A stretch of 64,000 nt of DNA from Cryphonectria parasitica EP155 (lineage: Eukaryota > Ascomycota > Sordariomycetes > Diaporthales > Cryphonectriaceae): contig NW_024468916.1 of NCBI RefSeq assembly GCF_011745365.1, positions 2,153,630-2,217,629 on the forward strand, written 5' to 3'. Both the position numbers and the translations under genes were made by a program. Below, piece by piece: positions 46,359-58,057 of the stretch. The notes beneath the pieces are model-generated. The model saw only the letters and a list, made by a program, of their open reading frames with translations, was not told the origin of the DNA and ran no database searches. Numbering within the stretch: the stretch's first letter is position 1; each line of letters begins with the position of its first letter.

Positions 46359-49300
46359 CTAATCTTCGTCGGAATAATCATCAACCTGCTCGCGGAGAGC
46401 CCTGTACCGGCGGCTGGCCAGATCTTCCTCCAGATCCCCTTCCGATTCCGGGTCCACGTAGCCCTCTCCTCCCATAAAGCTGAGAACCACCGGCAGGAAG
46501 ATCAGCGCATGCGTCGCCGCGAAGACCACAAGCGCAACCCAGATGCGGAAGTAGTAGATCTCAAAGATCTTGCTGCGGGTGAAGGCCAGGACAAAGACCC
46601 CCAGCAGCTTGGTCACTGTGATGCCGGAGAACACGGAGCCGCCCACATTGACGAGTGCCGTCCACGCCCGGGCGTCGCGCCCTCGGAAGCGGTTCTTGGC
46701 GCGCTCCATGAACGTGCGAGACGGAAACATGAAGGCCCGGGCAATGTGCGCGCAGAACTCCACCGCGATGCCCACGCAGATGATCAAATTGACCAGCGAG
46801 ACGGCATTGAGACTGACGTCAAAGACAGCCATGGCTCCGATGATGTCCACAATCGCCATGACCACAGTAATGGCAACCGCAGCACCAGTGAGGACGGACC
46901 CGAGCAGGAGGGACGAGATGAGAAAAATGATGGCAATGGCCGCGCAAAGAAGACCTGCCGTCAGGCCGACAATCGATACGTACTGATCAAAGAAGATGTA
47001 GAAGATGCTGTACGGGAAGATCTCGGTACCCGTCTTGGAGCTGACGTCGGCCGCGATGCGGCGGGCAGAGGTATAGGCGTTGATGAAATCATCCTGGCTG
47101 CGCAGAGGAGAGTGCATCGTGCGGAAGTGACTCGCGGGGATGTTCTTTTTCACCTCATCGATCACAACAGCCGACCCGTACGACGCCTGACCACCCAGTG
47201 GGCAGTCATCGGTCGTCGGAGACGACAGAAACTTCTGAAGATAATGCACAAACTCGTCTCCTTCTGGCATGCCCGACATGGTGATGTTCCAAGCTGGGTC
47301 CCTGCCTTCAAAGCAGGCAGAACCCTTCTCGACACAGCATTCCTCGAATTGAGGGTTCAGCCAGAGGAAGAAGTCATCGATCCAGCTGGCGGCCGGTGAC
47401 GAAATATAGGACACCTCGGTCCGCTTGCGCTCCTGCTCGAGGATATTCGTCAATGACAAGGATTCGCAGGTGGTGAACCTGGCGCAGATCTTCTGCTGGT
47501 TCTCCCTCTGGGTGGCGTTCACATCCTTTGTGACGAAGTAGACTGGTGGGCCAGAGTCGAAGTAGTCATAGAGGTCGTTAAAGTACGGAATGAGGTACGA
47601 GTCGTCCGGGATAGCAACTCGCTGGTCCAGTCCCAACTTCACCTCGGGGATCAGTGCCACGCCTGCAGCGAAGAGGCCGAGGAAGACGGCAACAACGGCG
47701 ACCTTGACCTTCTTGCCAAGAAGGGTTGGTGCATAATGTTTGATGATAAATCGCTGGAGAAAGCCCTCCTCAGGAACCTCGTACAGCCGAGCACCCAGAG
47801 TTCCGTTGCTACCGTTGAGATGGACTCGGGCTGCCTTGATCTGGATGCAGGGCACGCAGTCCATCCTTGAGTCCTCGACTCGCTTCTGGTTGAATGACAG
47901 GAGAGAGATGAAAAGCGTGACCTGGAGGACAGCGTTGATGAACACGGCACCAGCTGCGTAAATGGCAAAATTTCGGACCGCAGGCATGCCGACAAAGGCT
48001 CCCAGCGCGAATGACACTGTCTCGGTGATCGCAGACAGCAGGATGGACGGGCCCATGCGACCGAGGGCCTTCGCGACTCGTAATTCGACGTCATCATCGG
48101 GATTCCGGATGTTGACCCGCTCGAACTCGTGCACGATGAGGAAAATGTTGTCCACACCAACAGCGAGTACAATGAACGGAATGACGTCGACGATGATGAG
48201 CGTAGCCCTTAAATTTGCCCAAGAGAAGAGACCGATAGAGGCGCTGATGGACATGAGGACGATGACGATGCCAGCAACACCAAGCGAGAACTTGGACTCA
48301 ACGATCGAGACGGCTGGATTGCGGATCATATCCCGAAGAGAAAGTGTGGTGGAGCCAAGTGCGATAGAAGCGTACAAGAACATGATCACGTAGCTGATGA
48401 CGATGATCTTGGCGTCGGTGTTGGTCGACTTGTTGAGCTCCTCTTCCAGGCTGATCTCGGTCGAGAACGACAATCTCAGGCCTCTCTCCTTGGCCTCCTT
48501 CTGTACGTCGAGGAGGCGGTTTTTTAGGACCTGCTCCCAGTCCATGGCTCGTGCGACCTCTGGCGAGCCCTCGGGAAAGTTATTGACAACCCAAGTGACG
48601 GTCATGGCTGTTGCATCGGCAATGTCGCTAATACCAGAATAGCCGCCAAGGATCATTTCTGGATCGAGAGGCTGACCGTAGGCTGGGCGGCACTCAGCGG
48701 GTGCTTGGGCACAGGCTCGCAGCTTGTCTTGCCAGTCCTTCTTGCCGACAAGGGCCGGCTCGTTTTCGAAATACGCCGCTACCGACTGAACAACACACGC
48801 CGAGCCGGTAGGCTTCAGGCAAACGTCGTCCAGCCTCATTCTATATGTAGGGCTCTCCAACTGTGTAATGCTCTTCTCAATGTCCATCCACCATTGTAGG
48901 GTGTCATAGCTCAGGACTGGACCCGGGCCGGAAGGCAACGTATCGTTGACGAGGAAGATCTTTTCCGCGCGGTAGAATGGGCCGAAGTGAGAATCGAAAA
49001 ACTCCTTTTCCTGAGCTGCTGCAGAGCTTGGGGAGACCCAGAGCCGGGCAGGGTCCTTCTCGATTTCAAAACGCACCCAACCGGCGCTGAGCACGATGAC
49101 GAGGGTAAGAGTGCTGCATATTGTGATGGCAGGGAACCGCGCTGCCAAGTGACCGAGTTTGAAGAACGCTTTATCACACCATGTGTTGAGACGGTAAGCA
49201 CGAGTCGGCCGGTCCAACATGGCCCCGTTGGTGGCCAGCTGGCCCTCGTCATCCTCGTCGTCGCTCGCATCGATGCCACCTTGGAGGAGGGTTCTCTCTT

Positions 49301-50291
49301 CCTGGATACGCGCAGCGCGCTTCCTGTACCAAACGTGCCCGACAATCGAGACGATGAGGGTCAAGAACAAGACACTATAGACGAAAATCGAGGCGAACGA
49401 TAAGCATGGAAGCACGCCGACCTTGCAAGACCCCCTCTCCTTGACCTCAGGAAGTTCGGGGCACACATCTGGGCAGTCGACGCACGCGCACCGGTAATTC
49501 GGGTCATCGTCGTTGCACTTCTTCGGAGTCATTGGTAGAGAGCCCATGTTACCATCCTCGTATTTTGTTGGAAAGTTGATCTGGAAGGGCGATCCGACAA
49601 GCTTCTCATCGCCCAAGTACTTGAGGAACTGTGTGTAGTTCTTTGCGCCACCGCCGATGAGTTTCATGGCCTCACTATTGCTCGGGCCAAATTTGACATT
49701 CTTGCAGCTGTCATAGAAGCCAGTACCATAGCCCTCCGAGATCAACTGGTCTAATTCCGTGGTGAGGACCTTATTGTTCTTGGTCAGCGTTTTGGTAACG
49801 TTGATGAAGAGCGACTGGTCGGGCGAGCACGTGAAGGTGCAGAACAGGTTGTAGAAGTTCTCCTTGCACGCGGGACATGATGATATTATGGTATTCGCAG
49901 TTGAGAGCTCGTCCTTGAGGGAATCGACCTGTGAATGATGACGATGTATGTTAGCCAACCGCCGAGCCTCTTTCGTCCTGCCGACGATGCCGAAGCGGGG
50001 GTTTCAAGCACGAGACAGTCGTACCTGATCTTTTGTACAGCACACCGGCCCATCATTCCATTTGGAGCCGCACAAATCCACGAGCTGTTTCCTCAGCGCC
50101 TGGTCTGGCTCCTCAGCCTTCCCATTGTCGACACATGGCAGCTGCTTGCCGAAGAAGCTCTTGGAACCACAGTGATCGCGAATCGCGCAGCGACCTGCCT
50201 CGTGTATTGGTGTGTACAGCTCCTCTGCTGCACGGGAGACGCCAGCAAACAAGACGGTCCCGACTGCTGCTAGAGCATATAGTCTGGTCAT
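46359..50291 (-). CDS. NCR1: Niemann-Pick C1-type sterol transporter
   Basis: Two exons, 50025-50291 and 46359-49928 (intron 96 bp), 1278 residues, full length for NPC1. It exports sterols from the lumen of the vacuole or late endosome into its membrane, taking them from NPC2. In order: signal peptide MTRLYALAAVGTVLFAGVSR; the Cys-rich luminal sterol-binding domain (CAIRDHCGSKSFFGKQLPC, then CPACKENFYNLFCTFTCSPD and QSLFINVT); the first TM; the middle luminal domain; and the sterol-sensing domain (VAGIVIVLMSISASIGLFSW then FIVLAVGVDNIFLIVHEFER). The Cys-rich luminal loop and the second TM bundle follow, ending YFRIWVALVVFAATHALIFL and PVVLSF. The cytosolic tail is acidic (YSDED at the end) and lacks an obvious dileucine signal. 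The start was chosen for its signal peptide; an upstream Met at 50573 adds no sensible sequence. Confidence 0.96.
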
Positions 50292-51674
50292 TTCGACCAA
50301 AGTGCGATGCCGCCCTGCGGCGCTGATTATGATGTAGTTCGATGGATGCCGGAGACTAGGCGATGGTAGCAGAGCGCAATGTCGGGATGTCGCAGGCGGC
50401 GCGAACCAGGGCAGGCAGGTGATAAATGGCCGTCGCCGTCGAGGGTTGAGAGAGGGAACGCTCGGAGACAAGGGGGAATCAGATGGATGAAAACAAAGAA
50501 TCGTTTCGCGAATGTTGAGAGGTGACCCGTGAGCGTGATCATCCGGCCACAGCAGATGAGAGAGCGCATGCAATGAGAGCTTGCTTCCCTTGTGCCTGGT
50601 GACACGCAGGAACGGTTGACGGACTACCTTGCGTCATTCATGCATGACTGAGGGGCTAATCAGAGACCTTCCTACGCACCCAAGTCTGGTGCCCATCAAA
50701 GTCTTTCCTTAGCTCGAGTCTCGCCTCACATTTCGCGGACCGCTGCCCCTTGTTCTGCCCTTGTCTACATGAGGCCTGGTCTGTAGGTCCTCGTGTATTA
50801 CTGCATGGATTCCCGTATTCCAGAAAAATTATGTTGAATTAATTCCCATCAATGTACAAAGGACAGTCATTATTGTATGCAAATTAGCAGCAGGTAACAT
50901 TGAGGTGAGCGCTACTTTTGCTTCCTTGCGGTTTACTTCAGTTTTATTAGACAAAGTAGTCCTGTGAGGCTCTGACCAGAGGATTTGTACCACTGTCAAG
51001 TTAACTTCGTCAGTTTGCGAGGAGCCGGGGGGGGGGGGGGGGGGTACTCAGCTCATACAAGCAAATCACCTGTTGGGACATAACTTTGTATAAAGTGACT
51101 TGAATATCTGTGGTCTTGGTATCCGCAGGAAATGTAGTAGCGTTCACATGTTGATTTATTAGTGGAACTCATACTGCAGCGGATCAATCTCACCACAGGT
51201 CTATGCCTGAAAGCAAGTCTGACATACATATGAAGTCCAGTGTGGCCTTTCCAATGCTACATAACTCCATGACTCCACGCTTGATCAACCCATTATTCCT
51301 CTTGGAATATATGCAGTACAAACTCCCAAGATGTTCACTGTCCGTCAAGACAAAACTCGTGTCCAGATCCGTCTATACCAAGCGCAAATCGTCATTTGCG
51401 ACCGTGAGTTGACACCATCCAATTCCGGATATCACCAGCTGTGGGTCGTCTCTTTCCATTCACCTGGCCCTCCGCAGCGTTCGATTAGAACGCCTAGAAG
51501 TGAGAGCTCCTGTAATGAGACATTGCTCAATACCTTGCTCGTCGTAGATCATTCGGGCTGGTAAGTCGTAGCTGACTGACCATCAACCGGCCGTAGAAGA
51601 TGGCCGCTCCGTCGTACTGAATGTCCACCATGGCTATCCTTGGACACTCAGATCATTCGTTTCAATCACACTTC
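50292..51674. other. 1.4 kb between NPC1 and the CUE-Smr gene
   Basis: NPC1 promoter at the left; 3' region of the CUE-Smr gene at the right. It contains G18 at 51027-51044. Frames at 51203-51412 and 51331-51564 overlap and resemble nothing known. Confidence 0.5.
51027..51044. repeat. G18 homopolymer
   Basis: The longest mononucleotide G run in the window, intergenic. Confidence 0.8.
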
Positions 51675-53403
51675 TCACGTCTTTCCAGTCACCACAAACT
51701 GGCCGGTCTCAAGCCTGACACGCCAGCCTTCTCGCTTAAGCGCAGCACCGACTTCTTGCCGCAACCTCGAGACGCCGCCAGCGCTGTGTTTGCCCAAGCC
51801 CGTCACAACGGTAAAGCCCTCCTCTCGGGCTGCTTTCACCCGGTTCTCGCCCAGGCTGCTCCACCACAACTGTGTCCTCTCCAGCGCGATGCGCACGCCA
51901 TCCGCGACGGGCACGCCGTGCAGGTCGATGTGCTGGGCAGAGGAGTTTTCATCGACCAGTGCAAGGTATTTCTGTGAGTCAGCGGCCCTGGCAACCCGGA
52001 TATGCTCCCTAGCACGCTCCGCCAGGACGCCGGCGACAGGACGAAAGTGCTTGTTTGAGGCACCGCGGCGATAGGCCTGCTGAGCAGCCTGGAAAGACTG
52101 TGTGGCGGTGTCATGCGCGGCGGAAGCTTCTGCCGCTCGTTCGCTATATGTCTTTCGTTTGGATTGTACGGTCTGCCAGTCAGTGGGCGACAAGGCGGGG
52201 GAGTCGGGCGCAGAGTAAGTGACCTTTGTCGCAGCATTCGGAATAGTGGATACACGTGGGAGGGACGACCCGCGGAGTCGTTGTGACTTGTAGGCAGACG
52301 TAGTCGACGTTCCAATCGTCACATCTTCCTCAGACAGGTTGGGGGGTGTGAGGCTGTAGTTGACATTCAGACGGTTCTTGCCTTTGTCCTTTGGCGCATC
52401 GGAGCGACCTGTATGACTGGTCAGCTAGTGCGGCCAAAACCTATAAAGGACACTGTCGCTTCGTGGGAGGTAAAGATGAACCAATGTGCTGGCCAGGGGA
52501 AAGAGCAATTACACAGGACACAGAATACGACCTGAGTCGACAGTGTAAGTTGTCAGCAGGATATGGACCACAGAGACTTACCTTTATAGCCTACAAGGCC
52601 ATCTAGACGAAAGGCGCCCTCGATGCCTTTTGGCCGAAGGCCTTGCTCCTCCAGGTACTGGATATTCAACAGCTCCTCGCAGGCCTTAGTAAAGTCACCC
52701 TTGAACTTCTTCAAAGTCATCCTGAGATCCATATCGCTCAGATCTGCAAACATTGTCTTCAGCTCGGCCACCTTGCCGTCCTCGTCCAGGGCAGACACAT
52801 TTACGTCCTGGGGGAGCTCGAGAGCAGCGAAACTCTCGGATAGGGCGTCGCTGCATTCTGTCTGGAGCGAGATGTCTATGTCCGCTGGGGACCTATTCGA
52901 GCCAGAAACTGAGGCCGAGTTGGTGGTGGTATCGCTGGGCCACTCCAGGCCGGCCAGGTCATCGGCGCAGCGACCCAACTCCTGGTCATCACTGCCGATT
53001 CCGCTGGCGTTGAAGCCCAGACCCTCCTCTGCGGTTGCGTTCTGGGCCAAGTCCTCGAGGATGCCTCGGGCTTCGTCAAAATGGGTTGTCAAGTCATAGT
53101 CGCCGATAATGGCTATGATCAATGTGTCATCAAGTGAGGACCGAAATTCATCCTGGCTTATGTGTCAGCCTTGCTGGGTTTCCCGAGGCCAAATGACAGA
53201 GGGGATAGGGAGGCGATCTGCTTCTATAACATGAGGGAGGAGGAGGTAGATAGGCTCATGATGGGGAGGATATTGGCAGGGCAACGGTGTCCAGGTTGTT
53301 TGCAGGCTGCTTCTTCGCGGGGAAATGGCTCGGCGCGTTAACTCACGATGAGTGTTTGTGTGAGCGCCTCAGCGTCATCAGTTCCTTGTGATGATTCCCC
53401 CAT
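51675..53403 (-). CDS. CUE2: CUE- and Smr-domain protein, Cue2-like no-go-decay nuclease candidate
   Basis: Three exons: 53347-53403, 52582-53152 and 51675-52408; 453 residues. An N-terminal ubiquitin-binding-like region (LIIAIIGDYDLTTHFDEARG, residues about 30-50) precedes a CUE-like helix bundle (MFADLSDMDLRMTLKKFKGD then FTKACEELLNIQYLEE, near residues 145-185). A DUF1771-like helix follows (YSERAAEASAAHDTATQSFQ). The C-terminal Smr domain has HIDLHGVPVADGV (the DxHG motif) and the nucleic-acid-binding TGLGKHSAGG loop. Yeast Cue2 has this CUE plus Smr layout and cleaves mRNA at collided ribosomes during no-go decay; the conserved DxHG residues are needed for cleavage by Smr nucleases. The first exon is only 19 codons (MGESSQGTDD). 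Domain order supports orthology, but function here is inferred. Confidence 0.85.
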
Positions 53404-54606
53404 TTTCTCCTTGCTTCGCTACTTAGCGACTTTAGCAGGGGAACTCTTGGGAAACAGTCGAGAGGACCTTCACAGGTACGTCGAGTCTGGCAGCTATGAT
53501 GTGTTCGTCAACTGTACCCGATTTTTTTTTCAAATATCTGCACGACATGACTTGATTCTGGGTGGTGTCCAGGACAAAAAGTGATGAATCAGTTGGTACC
53601 TACCTGAATCACAGTGCTCACAGCAGCGGCTGAGCACTAATATAAATACAGTCTAGTGTGCAGCCTAGGCCCCGCACCTGGTGCAGGCTGCTATCCACAC
53701 CCGCTATACACTATGGTATACTCTTGAAAGAACAATGAATGCATGCTGCATACGGCTGCTCTTCAGCAGGATCTGTTCAAGGGATGGAATAAGCTTCTTG
53801 TTGAGAAACGAACCGGTTGACAAGGGAATGGGCCCGCGCTGGCACGCACTCTTTCTGTATATAAGATCATTATCCCCTCACCAGGTCCTCAAACTAGAAA
53901 TTCAATGCTCAAGGGGCTTCAAGCCAACACACACCTAACACTGTGCCATTTCCTTGCTCAACACTTCTATATCCCTATAGACTGAGAGTACACTTCATGG
54001 TACTTACAAGCTCGCAGCACCTAGACCTTGTGCCTCGCGAATAATTTGTTCCAGATCCTTGGCCTTCACAGCGTCCCCGTGATAGTATAGGCTGCTGAAC
54101 ATGCCTGCGGCCAAAACAGCACATAACTCTTTATGTCCCAGTCCAGGCCACCACTAACTTGTCTGTGAAAAAGTGAGAGGTATTTCCAACTTGCACAATT
54201 CCTCGCCTAGACCATCTGCCTGCTTTGTCCTCTGGTGGGAGAAAAGAAACAAGGGGTAAATCCAAGAGGGTGACAAATTAGAGCAACAGCAACAACATCA
54301 TTCCGCTGCTGCTCCGTGCTTATCTCCATGTAGGCTATCCAAGCTTTTAGGAGAGAAGACATAAACTCGATATTCCAGGCACATCATTCACGTGGAGGTA
54401 ATTCCCGAGCTGCCTTAAGCGCAGGCCACACCTGTTCTTGGAGTGCCTAGTTGAGCCAACTCGCGCCTCCCCTGGATTACGCAGCATACCACACCTACTT
54501 GAGAATCCCTTCAACCTGAGCAAGTTTTATGGATCAAAAGAACACCCACAAAGCTAAAGAGAGAATAGAGTTCTCAGAGGCTTGAGCTCATCACACCTGA
54601 TCGACC

Positions 54607-54646
54607 TTCCTCCTCCTCCTCCTCCTCCTCCTCCTCCTCCTCCTCC
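54607..54646. repeat. (TCC)n microsatellite
   Basis: About thirteen perfect CTC/TCC units upstream of the SDR gene; a purine-pyrimidine mirror tract of this type is common in fungal promoters. Confidence 0.9.
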
Positions 54647-54854
54647 GCGTCCTCCGCCATCGCCATAGGGACAAGCGCGAGTCCTCATTGGCTCACTCGG
54701 AAACTATTGGCTGTCAAGCCCTGTCGGGTAACTCGTGGCCCACTTCCAGCACCTCACATCGTGGGATCGTCAAGAAAGGATATCTTCAGTCCAGGTTCAG
54801 GATGTAAGTCCCTTGATGTCGGGAATTATAGCAGTGCTGAGGACATGGTTCAAA

Positions 54855-54862
54855 TATAAATA
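54855..54862 (+). promoter_or_regulatory. TATA box of the SDR gene
   Basis: TATAAATA within CAAATATAAATAGGATG, about 125 bp before the SDR start codon, a position consistent with a TATA-driven inducible promoter. Confidence 0.55.
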
Positions 54863-54986
54863 GGATGTGAAATTCCCTCTCCTTTCCAAGGTTAGTGTCA
54901 TCATCAACTTCTGGATCTTCACAGCAAATCAATACATTATCAGTCCTCTCTCAGATCATATTTTCCCTTCTTATAATCCTAACAAG

Positions 54987-55981
54987 ATGGCCACCCCAGG
55001 TATAACCTTCAACCCTGCCACGGACATTCCTTCTCTGGAAGGCAAGGTCATCCTCATCACCGGCACCAACTGCGGTCTCGGAAAGCAGGCCGCGCTGGAG
55101 CTGGCCAGGCACAAACCAGCCATGATCTGGATGACCGCCCGCAATGCCGAGAAGGGCCAGGAGGCGGCTGATGATGTCGTGCGCCAGGTGCCGGGTGCAG
55201 CTGTCACGTTTGTGCAGCTTGACTTAGCCTCCTTCGAGTCTATCAAGAAAGCCGTCAAGACTGTACTCGCCAAGTCGTCCAGGCTGGATGTCTTGATGCT
55301 GAACGCAGGACGTGAGAGAATCTCTTTTTTGTCCCTCAGGACCCGTCCACCGTTCCACCTTACTAATTTTCTTTCTGGGCCAAAGTCATGGGCGCCGCGC
55401 CTGCGTTGACGGCCGAGGGCTACGAAATCCACATGGGCACCAACCACATAGGCCACGCCCTCCTCCTCCGCCTCCTTACCCCCCTACTCCTAGAGACAGC
55501 CGCCGCCCACCCAGATACTCGCGTCGTCACCGTCGCCTCCGCGGCCTTTAAGCACGTCGGCCCCGAGAAAATCCAATTCGACACGCTCAAGTCCCTCGAG
55601 GGCGTCAAGCCCGTCCCGCGCTACCTGCAGAGCAAGACAGCAAACCTGCTGTACACGCAGGGGCTGGCACAGAAATACCCAGCGCTTGTCTTCGTCTCGG
55701 TCGACCCGGGCGAGGTCGAGACGCAGCTGTTCAAGCGCGAGCCTGCGGACGAGCAGATGCGGTGGGTGCAGACCGAGGTGGCGCCTAAGCTGTGGAAGCC
55801 TGTGGAGGAGGGCGTCAAGAACCAGCTGTGGGCAGCGACGGCGCCTGTGGCGAGCCTCGTCAGTGGGCGGCATTATGAGCCGGTTGGGAAGTACGAGCCG
55901 GTAGGGCTCATGCTGGATGCTGAGCTGGCCAAGGATGTTTGGAACTGGACCGAGAAAGAGCTGGAGGGCCAGCAACTCTGA
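54987..55981 (+). CDS. Short-chain dehydrogenase/reductase
   Basis: Two exons, 54987-55311 and 55386-55981; 306 residues. It is a classical-fold SDR using NAD(P)H: the nucleotide motif ITGTNCGLGKQAALELARH (TGxxxGxG) near residue 24, the DLASFES patch near residue 80, LNAG near residue 105 and the catalytic Y-x-x-x-K in PRYLQSKTANLLY near residue 190, with Ser in VTVASAAF. The sequence style is that of the retinol-dehydrogenase-like/TIC32/WWOX-related fungal SDRs, which act on diverse alcohols or ketones; substrate unknown. The start was chosen at 54987 because the family begins shortly before SLEGKVILITG; an upstream in-frame extension to 54867 lies near the TATA box and is leader. It converges on the Zn2Cys6 regulator with about 150 bp between stops. 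Confidence 0.92.
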
Positions 55982-56128
55982 GAATCAGAATGACTCGAAC
56001 AAGCTCTGTGTCACGAGAACATTGATCCAGCACACGGCTTCGTGTAATATTCCCTCCCCCTTCCCCGGTTGGGTCAGATCAAGAGGGACTTAGTTGATAG
56101 GACCCATCACATCAAGTTTCGACCCTTC

Positions 56129-56375
56129 TCAGCCAGTTCCTTGTCTACCACGTGGAGTATCAAGATAAATTTCTCTGGTCATGTGTTGACAACTCCCATC
56201 GTCCTCCCTTCGTTTACAGGTCAAAGTCACCTTCGTATCCATACTTTCCGGCAAGACGACGTGGACATCAAAGACTCTTCGTGATGATGACAGCCCGTCA
56301 GGGAGATTTAGGTCAGGAGAAGGTCGAGCCTCCAATGCATGGCCACCTCTTGAGAAGATATCCCGGCCAGTTGCC

Positions 56376-56406
<31 letters not shown>

Positions 56407-57681
56407 CTTCCACCTGTAAGACTTCTTGCGCCACACGTGCTGCAAATAACGAGTCCCAAACACCTTCCCTGCTGGGGAGGGCACGCAAGAGCTCGATAGC
56501 CCGGACCCTCACGCGGTAGATCCGGCAATGTATGGCCGTATAGTAGAGAGGCGGCGCCCAGCCAACATCGGCAGTGAAAAGACAGTACCTGGCACCCAGT
56601 CCGTGTATGGGATCTTCTGTGGCGTGAACTGCCTGGATCGCCTCGAGGACCCCGTCTGCATGGGCAACCAGGCTCTCGAAACGTGCAACTTGAGAATCAA
56701 AGGCCATCTCGTCGTCTGCTCTGAGGCTCGTATCGGCCATGATGCAGGCCATGAGATAGTACAGGAAGAGCAGTTCGTACCCAATCCTCGAGACGGCAGT
56801 CATCTGGGCCTCGAGCTTTCCCCTTGATGCCTCGTACGTGGTCAGCCATGCTGTCAGGCCCGCTTTGAGACGACATTGGATATCAGCCAGACTCTTTACT
56901 TTCGAGGCTGATGTCGCAAAGTTGTTATCAATGGCGACCCCGCGATCAGCCTGTCGTTTCAGATGCAAGACATGGACAAAGAAGCTTTCCAATGATTGCC
57001 TTGCCTGGGCCATCGACGCAAAGGTGGCCGGGAGCTTGCTGCTTAGGGAGCGCTGTTTACCTGGGGGAAGCCAGTCCCCTTGACCACAGTGCACCGCAGG
57101 CAACCTCATGCGCGTAAAAGCATCCGTGATCCAGTCATCAGCACGATCCCTGTTTGACAGCGTATGGTTGTGTTGCACACCCTCGGCTGCTCCATGCTCT
57201 TGCTGCTGCTCCATGTCCTTGTTCAGCAGGGCCAGTATCTTGACCCCGTTTTGCAAGTGGATATTGCCAGCCTGGTATCGACCGCGCAACAGTTCCAGGC
57301 AGACAAACAACAAACATGTCACCAGCGCGACGCGAATCGAGGATCTTTCGTGGGGAACAACAACGGCATGCCGTTCAAGGAGGTGCCCGATGGCCTTGCT
57401 GTACTGGCGCAGTGTGAACTGCTCCAAAGGGTCCGGAGCCGCCTCAGACCCTACCTCATAGCTCCCGATACAGACCCGCCTGTGCGCTGAGCTCAGAGCC
57501 AGCATGGCGTTGAAGACACACGGCTCCTGCAGGCCCGTTTGTAAGACCAGGGTGCTCCAGAAAGGCGAGACAAAGGGCCCTCCGATCTTGACGGCAGTGC
57601 GGGAGCGGAACCACTCCAGAGAGCACTGCTCGTCCTGGGTTGTGGGCCTGGGCGTAGCCGGTACGAGACTTGGCTTGATAG

Positions 57682-57716
<35 letters not shown>

Positions 57717-58057
57717 GTATGCGCCCTGCCTCCGCCTCCCCAGACTCCGTAACCGTCACATACACGGCCAGTCGAGACACAGCGAGTGCATGATGGTCGG
57801 CCTTCGTCACACTTGACCTTTCTGATTCTTGTACGAAGGTAAGAAGAATGAGTAACTACATATAAAAAGGAGGGGAAATGCGTAGGTGGAAAGGTGGAAG
57901 GGGTAAGGAAAAGAAAAAGTTGAGGCTGGAGCACCTACTTACACGTCCGGCATCCTGACTTGACCCTCGATTTAGCCCTGCCAGCGCCGCGTGCCCCCTT
58001 TTGGGGCTCTCGGGGCCGTGATAATGATGACTGGCCGAGTTTCTTGTAGTCCATCAT
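56129..58057 (-). CDS. Zn2Cys6 fungal transcription factor
   Basis: Two exons, 57939-58057 and 56129-57827; 605 residues. The donor must be AA/GTAGGT rather than the GTAAGT four bases earlier, because only that join gives SGCRTCKIRKVKCDEGRPSC followed by TRCVSTGRVC: six cysteines in the C-x2-C-x6-C spacing of the binuclear zinc cluster. The intron thus splits the DNA-binding domain. The middle region (EWFRSRTAVKIGGPFVSPFW then STLVLQTG) resembles the fungal-specific regulator family with a short FFRxRTA motif (fungal_trans_2 type). Low-complexity runs are encoded by triplet repeats: 11 consecutive Ser after the zinc cluster (CTG/AGC repeat at about 57686-57717) and a 12-residue poly-Glu (TTC/GAA repeat at about 56376-56411). 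It may regulate the adjacent SDR or the divergent amidase; that is inference from position only. Confidence 0.9.

Larger units (their letters stand above)
53404..54986. other. 1.6 kb divergent region between CUE-Smr gene and SDR gene
   Basis: Holds both promoters. It contains a TCC/CTC triplet repeat at about 54607-54646 and a TATA box at 54855-54862. No coding frame supported. Confidence 0.5.

Noticed and set aside
46248..47399. 383-codon plus-strand frame
   Set aside because: Antisense shadow of the NPC1 C-terminal part.
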